Shown: positions 19,001-28,095, counted from the first letter of the stretch. The stretch: DNA of 62,037 nt from Bacteroidota bacterium (GCA_018266795.1 JAFDZV010000022.1:1-62037); one strand, 5' to 3'. Notes: a model not told the origin generated them from the sequence alone. Program-made: numbers and translations.

Positions 19001-19913
19001 CATCTCCGTGCACCTGAGCGATGGCGGCTGGAGCCAGACGTTCCGGATCTCACCGACGTTCAAGGTGGCGCAGACGGGAGAGTGGTCGCTCTACGAGATC
19101 GCACTGAATCCGATGCCGGTTGGAATCTCTGTCCCCAGCACGCTCTCGATGTCGCTCGATGCCAGCCTGAGCGCCGGCACCGACACAGCCTGGATCGATG
19201 ACATCCGCATGCAGCCGCTGGATGCCGTGGTGCATACGTTCGTGCTCGATCGTGACCGGCAGCGGCTTATGGCGGCGCTGGACGACCAGCACTTCGCACT
19301 CTACAACCAGTACAATGCCGAAGGCAGACTGTTGCGACAGCGGAAGGAGACGGCGCGCGGCGTCCGGACCACCGGCGAGCAGCTCGGGAACCTCCCGATG
19401 CTGAAACGGTACGACAACACCGTTGTTCCCGATCCCGGCGGCGCGCCGAACGGTACGCATCGAAAGGGCGGGAATGAGCGGGCGTACACGGCGCTCGCGG
19501 GCGAGCGGGTTTCGCCGAAGGGGCCGCGCATCGACCTGCTCGATGCGGAAGTCAACGCCGATGGCATCAGGACTCGTACGCTCGGTAGCAGACAATGGAA
19601 GCCGTTCGATCCGCGGTCGCTTGCATCGTTCAACCTGGACTCCATCGGCACACCGGAGATCCCGGGCGTGAAGAAGCTGGAGTGGATGAAGCAGCTGGCC
19701 ACGATCGATGACCGCGAGCATGCGGCGCGCGACTCCGCAGCCGCCGCAACGGATATCGCCACGCGGGCCGCATACAACGCGAGCGTGGAGGAACTGCACG
19801 CGCAGCGTGCGGAACTGCTGGGCAAGCTTGGAATCAGCGAGGCGGAATGGGCGGCGTTGAAGGAGGAGGCGCAGTCCGCAGGCGATGAGAAGAAGGAGGA
19901 GGATGCGCGATGA
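13014..19913 (+). CDS. Large secreted SpvB-like/RHS-partner protein, 2299 aa
   Basis: The protein begins with a signal peptide (LAAGVACLVLAAILLSSHAA). The mature N-terminus has VDEFSGAFNYDIPVLSIPGP and LGYRSGAPISQDASWVGYGW followed by TLNAGAIIRD, the pattern at the start of SpvB/TcdB-like and Bacteroidota RHS-associated proteins. The rest is Tyr/Asn/Gly-rich beta-structure without sharp motifs; a jelly-roll-like stretch occurs near residues 1930-2070 (FQNFESSVVG ... WIDDIRMQPL). The last 90 residues form a charged coiled coil. Its stop overlaps the start of the RHS gene by four bases (ATGA), so the two proteins are made together and may form a complex, like the B and C parts of Tc toxins; that is inference. 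The start at 13014 is chosen for the signal peptide; no Shine-Dalgarno is visible. Confidence 0.8.
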   Translation: MRAQRTTSIRLAAGVACLVLAAILLSSHAAAQGSSPAQSEFSSPGGAGGAAGVDEFSGAFNYDIPVLSIPGPQGSGFDVTLGYRSGAPISQDASWVGYGWTLNAGAIIRDRRGFPDDWKGTVKYWNKTKKYFSVTATRKLDFEIMSKDLADVIPYTPTNNNPGNVSLSLSLTTMFNNATGYSRSFGVGAWAKGLMSMDYTSKNDGGSFTVHPDPGLAVAALSKAGIFNNLGKDLQFGISVAAYFVSAYVNSATTQQHHLPTPVNLNYHGGSSNYSAKLMAEVNPGFLAGIEGGVEGNYTWYENDPSTTLNAFGYMYSSSAAGGDAMDYYTERQGRYRRENPFLPVPFNNADNFMVAGSGMGGSFRLYNRGVGFFHPNSTGGKFNIVQAGVDLAFGTRFGIGANLGLGLAQYHAGQWEKILLMDRFRFQQPGDRDPYIFRFHGDLGGSLRYGANDDVLSAGLYRFTPEGEVMPKLADDAYDQANNGGTIGRNTFVAYHTNAEMNRTTDQGVFYDSFTKDSLTRSFVDRNDATILDQIGEFCITNSNGMRYVYGLPVYGRSEKEIQLGLPKNVLDSTSRMNSRFIAHAYLSAPDAPVVLGQERPTPYASTYLLTLITTPDYIDRTNNGPTPDDFGGYTKFNYVRAAGARTKSSTLSGGWFAWRQPYNGLLYSRNTLSDPTDDLGSFSSGEREVYYLKSIETKTHIAYFVTNRTNFVVNGHRIKGSLTQRLDAYQAYHTPSSQAEALVAGDSTLSQAGYFSFFTGTYYPNANVSQQLERIELYAKDADGNPATLIKTVHLEYDSTLRQGLPNARRVAPPPSTAKRPGMLTLKKLWWSDGDVANAEYSPYMFGYEYKRAADYSHDVEQHYGDITHFADPLSSAEQNPDYSPVDIDAWGNYQLNGGTRYAKMQTWVNQTPDTTAFDPAAWQLKWIRTPSLGEIHVQYEQNRYSYVQDHPAMGMVSLNDTVSYDDVSGSNRYFLNTGDIGVPDTNQAAVNALADLMRRTFMQANAAGAKERAYFKLLYALKGGTPHLDDTYTGDYIRGYAPVENIDVITVPGTHPRYRLYMSLKGDRIPKQICGEFVMKNKLGLMGPDDGVAFTDNGPGMISTLLFQYARAGYTESEHCQSVDFHDSYIRVPLLYPKLGAGVRVRRLLTYDPGNAGDSALTGSEYLYDDYDDARHEHVSSGVAVNEPTTCREENALVNVWGTEAKPEMANRIIAGEDLGRFEGMPGESLLPAASVGYSRVVVRSIHTGRSNPGFSIARYFTAKDYPFVENYSGIGRSVDYSGVASLDKQTMPWENAAANLALSKVPYAPAINVYEDDLWMSQGYRFVLNDMHGQFRSRAAYSGNYANKDSWTLASSQEVSYFQPGEKIPMLAKPGDVAVMDTPGAEMEIAHDRRSYDNSVVDGKVEGDFSILPAPPFPITVSGNGYLDRTSGTLATFVTSKVTRYPTIQKGVVSYADGVYHYARNEAFDPLSGAPVIIHTADGFDGLALDQAPTGQQGAYHSYNFPAAERYTGMGQIANNEHQLLRHSNSLAIAKHGSGSVTITPTSTDSLCALRSLFTAGDLIHLTAPGGTSDLGLFHVNAVTVGLSIVLELRPVSTSVASTNTTTGNADIEVIRSGYANQLNASAGSISTYGSTETQIQTGADIDLQPTSQVAARNSFISNLNTLVHTSGGSISQTTMQSMGVAVQDPVTGMCNAMSVWVGSDILSGQPVISVNVPYPAPPQMSTVLAGIGGHFALDVDGNLVYYGCVSGCCPQPVTCIQFCSTTQPQGPGATNVIAASATTYDNVSPYDSVEIPHTPSDANDFEDGVKGKWRPRASFLYRTSIVGGSGHTGTERDYKGAGTFTDFQLFNWNNPASSLKWGKWFRTDSVTQYSPYGEPQETVDINGVYSSLKACNDHTGLLLMAANARYGSVAFQNFESSVVGVVVAGAATPGIAHTGFYSRSVSGAVSTATLASVTATDQTVNKGLSVRFWMKVNDPDITAAAPTGSHSISVHLSDGGWSQTFRISPTFKVAQTGEWSLYEIALNPMPVGISVPSTLSMSLDASLSAGTDTAWIDDIRMQPLDAVVHTFVLDRDRQRLMAALDDQHFALYNQYNAEGRLLRQRKETARGVRTTGEQLGNLPMLKRYDNTVVPDPGGAPNGTHRKGGNERAYTALAGERVSPKGPRIDLLDAEVNADGIRTRTLGSRQWKPFDPRSLASFNLDSIGTPEIPGVKKLEWMKQLATIDDREHAARDSAAAATDIATRAAYNASVEELHAQRAELLGKLGISEAEWAALKEEAQSAGDEKKEEDAR
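19893..19902 (+). promoter_or_regulatory. Strong Shine-Dalgarno inside the upstream gene
   Basis: AAGGAGGAGG lies seven bases before the RHS start codon at 19910 and inside the last codons of the 2299-aa gene. With the ATGA overlap it supports translational coupling of the two giant proteins. It is unusually strong for this window, where most genes have weak sites. Confidence 0.7.
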
Positions 19914-22900
19914 ACAACCGTGAGTTGAACCAACGCCGATACACCGAATTCATGAGAACGATGAACGGCATGAACCGAGCGATACGCACTCTGATCCCGA
20001 TCCTGGTTGCAGCGATTGCCGTCATGGCTGTGCCGCGGCCGCTGCTGGCGCAGCGCACGGCGATATCGCCGCACCGGCAGGAGGCGGTGGCGGCCGATTC
20101 AACGGCGCTGGTGCCGGCGTTCCGCTATATCGAGCGCGCCGATCATGTGATGCTGAACTACAGCTCGCTACAGAGTGTCTCCACCGGCGGCGGCAATGCC
20201 GTTGCCACGCTGACGCGCACGCCGAACTTCTCTCCGAACAACTGCGCGGCGCGGACGCTCCACTCCGCCGTGCTCGATGTGAAGTTCGACCGGAACGACG
20301 ACTTCGAATACGCGGGCACCGCGAACTTCCGCGACACCGTGGTCTTCCAGGTGAAGCGTGTGGACGGGGCCGGAACGGCAACGTTTCTCCCGACGGTGGT
20401 GCTGAGGATCGACCAGAACAACCCGGAGCAGTGGTACCACGTGGACTTTGCCGGCCTGCTGGCGGCATACGATGCCACCGTGAGTTTCGTTATCACCGTC
20501 ACCAGTGCAGGAGTTGACGCGAATACCACGCGCGACCTGCGGCTCACGATGTCGTACCACGACGAGTACGCCATCGACGCGCACAACAGCAGCAACGCGG
20601 CCACGCCGCTGGTGGCGATCGACCCGATACGCCCCACGAACGGCATCAAGCGAACCAACCCCGTCCTCTTCTCCTGGCACCTTGCAACCGGCTGCTCCGA
20701 CACGTTCCCCGACTATCAGTTCCAGATCCTGCGGCTCTACAACACGGACACCAGCGCCACCTATACGCGCGCGAGCGATGCCTATCTGAAGACGAAGGCA
20801 ACGGTGGACTGGGGCCAGGCGCTGACCGTTGAGACCGGCGGCAGCAAGCCCGAGCTGAAGCTGACGCTGGCGGAGGGGTCCGGCTACTACATCTGGCGCG
20901 TGCGCCCCATCGGGAACACATACCCGGGCGACTTCGCGAACGACCAGAACTGGGGAGTATGGAGCACGTCGCCGCCCAACGATACGGTGTTGAACTTCAC
21001 CTCGCCGACGGACGCCGGCCTTCCCGGCTATGCGTTCTACTATCACCAGTTCGACAACGACAAGAACTGGACATACACGCGGGCGTTCAACGAGGGGCTG
21101 CGCGTTGCCGAGGGGATCGCCTACAGCAACAGGAGCCTGCAGCCGGTGCAGACGCAGACGAAGGTGCAGTCCGGCAATCACATCCTTGTGGGCCAGACCG
21201 TGTACGACCGCTCCTCCCGGCCGGCCGTGCAATCGCTCGGTGCTCCTGCGGACAGCGCGGAGCTTGGCTACTTCGGCTTCATCGATAGTCCGATGATGAG
21301 CGGGCAGAAGAGCTATCGGGCCGAGCACTTCGATGACGACCCGAATTACGACAGCCCGAGCCATACGGACGCCGGCCTGATCCACAACTACTACTCCAGC
21401 AGCAATAGCGACAAGACCGTCGGGACGGCCGAGGGGATTCCCTTCATACAGGTGCATTACTCTCCCGACGGCACCAGCCGTCCGGAGGAGGCGGGCTCCA
21501 TCGGCGACACGCTCCGGATCGGCGGCTCCGGAAGCGGCCAGAGCCGGACCTCGCGGATGTACTACTCCGGCGTCTCCAGCATGGAGCTGATCAACATGTT
21601 CGGCGACGAGGCTCCCTCGGACACCAGTGTCTACAAGGTGCTGCGGCAGGGGCCGAACAAGCAGGTGATGGTGGAGTACCACTCCAAGGAGGGGCAGGTG
21701 ATCGCAACCTGCCAGCAGGAGCAGCATCACGACGGTCTTCTGGTCAACAACGATTACGAGCGCCCCTTCCTCTCGGAGATGATGATACGGGATACCATCG
21801 GCGGGCGGCGCTCCATCGATCCCTATTCCTTCACTTCCAACAAGCGGCTCAGCTTCACGGACACCACGGCCATCACGCTGGTCTACAAGATCACGCCGGC
21901 CGAGCTCAGCGAGACCGAGTGCGTGACGCAGTGCACAACGTGCGACTACCGCGTGCGGCTGCTGGTGCACGACGTGGACCATCCGGAGAACACATTCGAG
22001 AAGGACACGCTGGTTCCGCCGGCATCGTGCGGCGGCGCTCCGACGCTGAGCATCTCGATCCCGTTGGTGCTGCTACCGGGGACATACGTGGTGGAGCGAA
22101 TCCTGGAGACGAACACCGTTGACCCCACCTCCACGGCCCCCGGAGGGGGGACCTATGCCGACGCCTACCGTGCCAGCGTGGTATCGCAGGTGGTGAACGC
22201 CGTCTGGGGGTTCGACTCGCTCGCGAAGGTGAAGCACTACCTGGACGACGGGAAGCTGGACAGCCTGTATCTGTATCTGAACGTGGATCCGGCGCACGAC
22301 ACCGTGAAGGTGATCAACGGGGTCTGCTGCCCGGTTCGCATCCCGATCATCGAACCGGACTGCGCCTCGGATCCCTGCCGCGACTCCGTTCCGAACTTCG
22401 AGCGCTATCTGATCTCGATGTGGGGGCATACGTTCGGCGGGAACGACACGAACAATCTGAACAAGTACTTCCATTCCGGTGGAGGGGACCAGTATCCTGG
22501 GGGGAACGGTACCTACCCGAACGGCCTGGGGGCGTTCAACCAGCTGATCACCAACATGTTGAACGAGACGTACGGGGGCAACCATGTGTACGACTGCTCC
22601 TCGCTCTTCAACTGCTGGAAGGCATTGGTGGACAACTACCGCCAGCTAGCCACGACCGATGGTGACTCCACGCATCTCACCAACAGCTTCAGCCTGCTGG
22701 AATCGTTCCTGGACTGCGCGGGGCGGCGCATCGTGGATACGGCCCACGTTCCGTACGATGCAACGCGTGGCTATCTGCTCTTCGCCTACAAGTACATCAA
22801 CTACAACATCGGGGACAACCTCGATTGCCAGAATTACGCCGGCTACAAGCCCGCGTGGCACAACAATGTGGACTCCATCAGGCAGTGGGACTCGTTGTAC

Positions 22901-25900
22901 CAGTGCATTCGCAGCGGGATACGCACCGGGAGCGGCACGGACGTAGGCGGTGACATCAAGAGCGAGTGCGAGCAAGGTGCGGGAGGGGACAAGGACAAGC
23001 TTGATGCCTGCCTGCTCGATCTCAAGAGCCGGATCGACGGCGCATGCGACGAGGTGTGCGATGCGCATCGCGACATGTACATCAACGCCATCCTGAAGGG
23101 GTATGCGGAGAATAACCAGTCGATCTCGTGGGACCACGTGATCTGTATCGCGGACGCGCTTGTGGACAGTTGCAAGGCGATGTGCCAGGTGACGGTGAAC
23201 TGGGACAACGGGCATCCGAAGCATGTCACATCGATAGGAGCGCCGGGTGATGCGGACCGGATGGACTCGGTCTACAACTACGAGCCGGAGATCGTGCCGA
23301 AGGGTGTTGGAAGCTGCGCCAGCGGCTGGCGGGCGTACCAGGGGTGGACGCGGGATTACAAGACGATCATCGTGGAGTACCTGAACGAGAACCTGGACCG
23401 GTTCCGCAAGGACACGGTGGGTACCGGCGGCGGCAACTGGAACTTCAAGCGGGTGCTGCGTGAAGTCGGCATCCCATCGGACATCCTGAGCACGATCACG
23501 GACTCGTTGGTGCTGGTGTATCCCAGCGACGTGAACGGCCACTTCGAGCTTGGCGGCGCCCCCGCGTGCGAGCTCTGGTATCGCGCCGATACCACCTTCC
23601 TCGGGACAACTGCCACCCCGCATCCGATGGTGAGCACGTTGAACGACTACCTGGATGCACAGTGGGGCTATCAGGTGGATCTGGACGACGAACTCCACAC
23701 TGCCGAGTGCTACAACCCTGACACAGGGGTTACGTCGTGGACATTCAGCTACACCGATGCGACGCTGCCGCCCGGCTATGTGGTGATGCGCAACGACTAT
23801 CTTGCGACAACGTTCACGGGGATCAACGGAAACAGCGACTGGCAGCCGTTGAGTACGTTCTTTACCTACTCTGGACCGCTGGGTGGTTCGCTGTATGCAT
23901 ACCGGTGGACCGATGGAAGCCCGGTCAGCATGGGCTACGCCGAGGTCAAGGCTGTTTCGCCCAGTTCCACCTGGATTCCCCGGACAGAGCTGACCGCGCG
24001 TTGCGAGGAGTTCCGTTTCAACGGTTACGCTGCAATCACGTACGATTCGCTGGCGGAGGTGACCTTTACGCACGAAGCGAGCGGATGTCCCGAGACCGTG
24101 GTGAGTCGCACGGGCTCGCAGAGACTCGACGTGGGATCGCCGGGGTTTGTCTCCCAGTTCTTCGCGCATCCGTACACGACCACCATCGGGCACTTCGTCG
24201 AGGACTCGCAGCATCAGCTGGCGTTCGTCAGCAACGTTGGGAACCACCCGATCGACGACCATATCATATTCAACCGATCGGACACGCTTCACTTCTGCTA
24301 TATCCGCTTCTTCACCACGCTCCGCGACAAGCGGGTTGCGACGAACGTCTGCGAGACGATCGAGTGCCCGGCCGTCTGCTTCCGCTTCGTGAAGCCGGAT
24401 AATACCGTTGGCCATGCCGATACGCTGCGGCCGGAGAACTGCCGGGAGACGGCAGCGCGGAAGATCAGCGAGTCCATCAACCGCCAGATCTCCGCATGCG
24501 CGGAGGCGAGGGTGGGGGCGCTGAAGGACAAGTACATCCACACCTGTTCGGATCCGACGAACGTGAAGGATCTGTTCATGGTGATGTACCCGCAGGACTA
24601 CTTCCACTTCACGCTCTTCTACTACGACCGCGCCGGCAACCTGGTGCGGACGGTGCAGCCGAAGGGAACGGTAACGGGCACGCTGAACCGCCTGACTCAT
24701 CCGGCGCACACGTTCGTGAGCCGCTACGAGCACAACTCGCTCGGGCAGCCGACATGGAAGGGGAATCTGGATGGTGGTGAGATTCGCTACTGGTACGACA
24801 GCAAGGGACGCATCCGCTTCAGCATGACGCTGCAGCAGGGGCTTACCGGGGCGTACTCCTACGTGAAGTACGACGCGCTTGGCCGCATCATGGAGCGGGG
24901 ACGCGGCTCGGGGGGGAACCAGCCGGGGCTGCTGGATGCGAACGTGGACGTTGCCACCTTCCCGGCCGGCGGGAGCGAGCGGACGCACATCGTCTACTCG
25001 GCGCCGCTCGCGAGCATGGGCTATCTGGATGGCTCGCCGCAGCACAACCTGCAGAACAAGGTGAGCTATGTCTACACGGACGAGGGCTCCCGCACCTGCT
25101 ACAGCTACGACGTTCACGGCAACATCGAGTGGGTGTCGCAGGAGATCCCCGGCTTCAACGAGCCGGGAACAACCGTGCTCCGCAAGAACTTCACGAAGTA
25201 CACGTACGACCTGGTAGGCGGCAGCATGAACCAGGTGGACTACAACGAGGGGCGGGTCGATCAGTTCCATCATCGCTACACGCATGATGCGGACGGAAGG
25301 CTGGTGAAGGTGGAGACCTCGCGTGACGGCCAGATCTGGGACCGCGATGCGGGCTACTCCTACACGCCGCTGGGGCAGTTGAAGCGGCTGGAGCTTGGTG
25401 AGGACAAGGTGCAGGGGATGGACTACGTGTACACGCCGCAGGGGTGGCTGAAGGCGATCAACCATGCAAGCCTGGATTCCTCCAAGGATCCCGGCGCCGA
25501 CGCGCCAACGGTGAACAGCTATCCGGCGGACTCCTTCGCGCTGGAGCTGCGCTACTTCAACAGCGATTTCAAGCACACCGGATCGCAGTTCGAGGCAACG
25601 GCCGGCGCCGGCCTGGTGAGCCCGACGCCGCTCTACGACGGTACGATAAGCGGCGCGGCCACCAACATCGTGCACAAGGCGGCGCCGGGGAGTGTGCAGT
25701 ACGAGGGGCTGGCGGGAGAGACCTACCGGTACGACCTGCTCGGGCGGCTGGACACCAGCAACTTCTCCGGCTACAACGCGGCGACCTCCGCCTGGACCGC
25801 CACCGCGGACTACCGGACGTGGTATCGCTACGATGCCAACGGCAACATCGATACGCTCCACCGCAACGCCAACCTGGTGGGCCCGGGCGGGAGCCAGACG

Positions 25901-28081
25901 AACGGGATGGATCATCAGGGGCATGTCTACCAAGCCGGAACGAACCGTCTGATGCAGGTGAACGACACGGCGAACGCCAGCAGGTACTCGCAGGATATCG
26001 ACAACCAGAATCCGAACAACTACACGTACGATCTGGACGGCCACCTGACGGGCGATGTCGCGGGACGGGTGACCGGGATCACCTGGAACAACATCGGCAA
26101 GGTGCGCGGCTACACGGAGCCGCCGGCGGGACCCGGAGGGCCCTCCACGCAGCATACCTGGACGTACGACGGCTTCGGCGATCGTGTGAAGACCTCCAGC
26201 ATGATCAACCTTCCCAGCGGTGCGAAGAACATCACGAACGAATACTACGTGCGTGACGCCGCCGGCGTGGTGATGGCGATCTACCGCGAGATCTGCATCG
26301 TGACGCCGATCATACCGTTCGGTCCGGACACGGATGGCGACGGCATCCCGGACGCGATGGACAACTGCCCGTTCGTCTACAACCCGCTGCAGAGCGATAT
26401 CGACCACGACGGCATCGGCGACGAGTGCGACACCGACATCGACGGCGACGGCGTGCTGAACGAAGTCGACAACTGCCCGCTGGTGGCGAACCCAACGCAG
26501 AACCCGGTTGTCTGCCTCGGAGACGCCGACGGCGACGGCATACCGGATGGGACGGACCCCTGCCCCTCGATCCCGAACCCGCTCGTGAGCACGGACCTGA
26601 ACGGCAACGGGATCCCGGACGTGTGCGACGTGGACTATGTACGGAGCAATCTTGACGAGTGGACCCGTACGGACTGCTCCATGACGCTTGCGGAGCTGCC
26701 GATCTACGGGCTGGGGCGCGTGGGTACCTGCAAGCCGAACATTCCCCTCACCGACACGGTGCCGACGGCGATCTTCACGCGCAATCTCTACAAGAAGGAG
26801 TACGAGCTGAAGGACAACCTCGGCAGTGTCCGCCTGATGATCAGCGATGCGAAGAAGGCGCGGCTCTCCCCCTCCGGCGCGCCCGGTCGGTTCTACGCGG
26901 ACGTGCTCAACTTCTCCAACTACTATCCGTTCGGCATGCAGCAGCCGTCGCGCGGCGGAAGCTCGAGCCGCTACGGGTATGACGACATGGAGCGGGACGC
27001 CCCCACGGGAAACCAGTACAACACCAGCTTCCGCGAGTACGACCCACGGCTGGGCCGTTGGTGGGGGAACGATCCGGTGACGCATCCGGGCGAGTCGCCA
27101 TACGTGGCGATGGGGGACAATCCGGTGATGATGACGGACCGAAATGGGGCGGATCCAGGTGGCGGGGAGGGCCCGACGCCCGCAACGCCAGGTTCCAGCC
27201 TGACGCCAAGCGGGCCGTCGTATCGGAGCGACGATCCATCGGTTCATCTGGTGTTCCAGCCGATGGTCGACCCAGATGGCAAGGGATATACGCGCATTGA
27301 GTACCCATCCGGGGATTACCGTGATGTCGAGGACCTCCAAGTAAGCCAATACTCTTACAATTACGAGTACGATCAGCAGGTTACCCTCCAGAACGCCCTT
27401 GATGATCAGTACAACAGAGGAGAGCAGAGCCAATGTCAGATCGGGCCGACACCGTACATCACTGACGCTGACCTCCGCAGCCCGCTTTCTTTCGCGTACT
27501 TCGCCTATTCCCATGACCACATGGACTGGATCAGCATGCCTGGGACGGAGTTCACGAACGGCATCGTATTGGGACTGGCGGATGATTTCCATGTTGCAGG
27601 AACCTCGCTGGGCGGGCAGGCATATCATCTCGGGAACGTCAGAGCGGCAACCGGTGGCCAGACGGCCAAGGCGTGGGGAAGTATTGCATTGACCGCTGCC
27701 AGTGCTGCGTTGCCGGTACTTGCGGGGGGAACTGCTGTTGGAGTTGAAGTTGGGGGGGAAGTTGTTGGAGTTGGGGCGGGGAGAGGACTAACCGTTCTTG
27801 GTCAATATCCGGAATACCTGGAACTTGCTGAGGAAGTCAATGCAAATCGTTTCAGCGTTCCAGGGAAGATCTGGGACCAGATGTGGCCTTGGGAACAGTG
27901 GGAAGCAAATTTGAAGTTCTTGGATCGAGCGGTTGCTCGCGGCGACAAATTCCTTTTGTCAACACCGCTAGACCAGATCAGGTCAAGTGGTACCTTCGCG
28001 CGTGAGCTGAATTATCTCGCATACAAGTATTTGCTCGTCCCAAGCGCCGACGGCTCGCAATTGGTACCATGGGTACCATAA
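19910..28081 (+). CDS. RHS-repeat polymorphic toxin with inserted thrombospondin type 3 repeats, 2723 aa
   Basis: A signal peptide with an extended N-region ends near residue 46 (LIPILVAAIAVMAVPRPLLA). Residues to about 1560 are secreted, Cys-containing beta-rich sequence. YD/RHS repeats run from about 1560 to 2130 (YDRAGNLVRTVQPKG, YWYDSKGRIRFSM, YRYDANGNIDTLH). Residues 2140-2243 hold thrombospondin type 3 calcium-binding repeats (DTDGDGIPDAMDNCP and three more). The RHS core follows (YELKDNLGSVRLMISD, YYPFGMQQPS, FREYDPRLGRWWGNDP, about 2297-2417). The last 300 residues are the variable tip: a Gly/Ala hydrophobic segment, then a domain with NRFSVPGKIWDQMWPWEQW and FARELNYLAYKYLL. By family logic the core encloses and releases the tip as a toxin; I do not assign its chemistry. 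The small gene behind it is the likely immunity gene. The tip region is visibly less GC-rich than the rest. Confidence 0.88.
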   Translation: MNNRELNQRRYTEFMRTMNGMNRAIRTLIPILVAAIAVMAVPRPLLAQRTAISPHRQEAVAADSTALVPAFRYIERADHVMLNYSSLQSVSTGGGNAVATLTRTPNFSPNNCAARTLHSAVLDVKFDRNDDFEYAGTANFRDTVVFQVKRVDGAGTATFLPTVVLRIDQNNPEQWYHVDFAGLLAAYDATVSFVITVTSAGVDANTTRDLRLTMSYHDEYAIDAHNSSNAATPLVAIDPIRPTNGIKRTNPVLFSWHLATGCSDTFPDYQFQILRLYNTDTSATYTRASDAYLKTKATVDWGQALTVETGGSKPELKLTLAEGSGYYIWRVRPIGNTYPGDFANDQNWGVWSTSPPNDTVLNFTSPTDAGLPGYAFYYHQFDNDKNWTYTRAFNEGLRVAEGIAYSNRSLQPVQTQTKVQSGNHILVGQTVYDRSSRPAVQSLGAPADSAELGYFGFIDSPMMSGQKSYRAEHFDDDPNYDSPSHTDAGLIHNYYSSSNSDKTVGTAEGIPFIQVHYSPDGTSRPEEAGSIGDTLRIGGSGSGQSRTSRMYYSGVSSMELINMFGDEAPSDTSVYKVLRQGPNKQVMVEYHSKEGQVIATCQQEQHHDGLLVNNDYERPFLSEMMIRDTIGGRRSIDPYSFTSNKRLSFTDTTAITLVYKITPAELSETECVTQCTTCDYRVRLLVHDVDHPENTFEKDTLVPPASCGGAPTLSISIPLVLLPGTYVVERILETNTVDPTSTAPGGGTYADAYRASVVSQVVNAVWGFDSLAKVKHYLDDGKLDSLYLYLNVDPAHDTVKVINGVCCPVRIPIIEPDCASDPCRDSVPNFERYLISMWGHTFGGNDTNNLNKYFHSGGGDQYPGGNGTYPNGLGAFNQLITNMLNETYGGNHVYDCSSLFNCWKALVDNYRQLATTDGDSTHLTNSFSLLESFLDCAGRRIVDTAHVPYDATRGYLLFAYKYINYNIGDNLDCQNYAGYKPAWHNNVDSIRQWDSLYQCIRSGIRTGSGTDVGGDIKSECEQGAGGDKDKLDACLLDLKSRIDGACDEVCDAHRDMYINAILKGYAENNQSISWDHVICIADALVDSCKAMCQVTVNWDNGHPKHVTSIGAPGDADRMDSVYNYEPEIVPKGVGSCASGWRAYQGWTRDYKTIIVEYLNENLDRFRKDTVGTGGGNWNFKRVLREVGIPSDILSTITDSLVLVYPSDVNGHFELGGAPACELWYRADTTFLGTTATPHPMVSTLNDYLDAQWGYQVDLDDELHTAECYNPDTGVTSWTFSYTDATLPPGYVVMRNDYLATTFTGINGNSDWQPLSTFFTYSGPLGGSLYAYRWTDGSPVSMGYAEVKAVSPSSTWIPRTELTARCEEFRFNGYAAITYDSLAEVTFTHEASGCPETVVSRTGSQRLDVGSPGFVSQFFAHPYTTTIGHFVEDSQHQLAFVSNVGNHPIDDHIIFNRSDTLHFCYIRFFTTLRDKRVATNVCETIECPAVCFRFVKPDNTVGHADTLRPENCRETAARKISESINRQISACAEARVGALKDKYIHTCSDPTNVKDLFMVMYPQDYFHFTLFYYDRAGNLVRTVQPKGTVTGTLNRLTHPAHTFVSRYEHNSLGQPTWKGNLDGGEIRYWYDSKGRIRFSMTLQQGLTGAYSYVKYDALGRIMERGRGSGGNQPGLLDANVDVATFPAGGSERTHIVYSAPLASMGYLDGSPQHNLQNKVSYVYTDEGSRTCYSYDVHGNIEWVSQEIPGFNEPGTTVLRKNFTKYTYDLVGGSMNQVDYNEGRVDQFHHRYTHDADGRLVKVETSRDGQIWDRDAGYSYTPLGQLKRLELGEDKVQGMDYVYTPQGWLKAINHASLDSSKDPGADAPTVNSYPADSFALELRYFNSDFKHTGSQFEATAGAGLVSPTPLYDGTISGAATNIVHKAAPGSVQYEGLAGETYRYDLLGRLDTSNFSGYNAATSAWTATADYRTWYRYDANGNIDTLHRNANLVGPGGSQTNGMDHQGHVYQAGTNRLMQVNDTANASRYSQDIDNQNPNNYTYDLDGHLTGDVAGRVTGITWNNIGKVRGYTEPPAGPGGPSTQHTWTYDGFGDRVKTSSMINLPSGAKNITNEYYVRDAAGVVMAIYREICIVTPIIPFGPDTDGDGIPDAMDNCPFVYNPLQSDIDHDGIGDECDTDIDGDGVLNEVDNCPLVANPTQNPVVCLGDADGDGIPDGTDPCPSIPNPLVSTDLNGNGIPDVCDVDYVRSNLDEWTRTDCSMTLAELPIYGLGRVGTCKPNIPLTDTVPTAIFTRNLYKKEYELKDNLGSVRLMISDAKKARLSPSGAPGRFYADVLNFSNYYPFGMQQPSRGGSSSRYGYDDMERDAPTGNQYNTSFREYDPRLGRWWGNDPVTHPGESPYVAMGDNPVMMTDRNGADPGGGEGPTPATPGSSLTPSGPSYRSDDPSVHLVFQPMVDPDGKGYTRIEYPSGDYRDVEDLQVSQYSYNYEYDQQVTLQNALDDQYNRGEQSQCQIGPTPYITDADLRSPLSFAYFAYSHDHMDWISMPGTEFTNGIVLGLADDFHVAGTSLGGQAYHLGNVRAATGGQTAKAWGSIALTAASAALPVLAGGTAVGVEVGGEVVGVGAGRGLTVLGQYPEYLELAEEVNANRFSVPGKIWDQMWPWEQWEANLKFLDRAVARGDKFLLSTPLDQIRSSGTFARELNYLAYKYLLVPSADGSQLVPWVP

Positions 28082-28085
28082 TGAT

Positions 28086-28089
28086 GGAG
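28086..28089 (+). promoter_or_regulatory. Ribosome binding site deciding the immunity-gene start
   Basis: GGAG six bases before the ATG at 28096 favours this start over the upstream in-frame ATGs at 28069, 28081 and 28084, which have no such site. Starts at 28069 or 28081 would overlap the toxin's end, so tight coupling to the toxin is possible in either case. Confidence 0.55.
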
Positions 28090-28095
28090 CTGATT

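Noticed and set aside
22646-27628. A 1660-codon open frame on the minus strand inside the RHS gene
   Set aside because: It lies fully antisense to a well-supported RHS gene, is very rich in Arg, Val, His and Gly, and shows no domain. High-GC genes often leave such open antisense frames.
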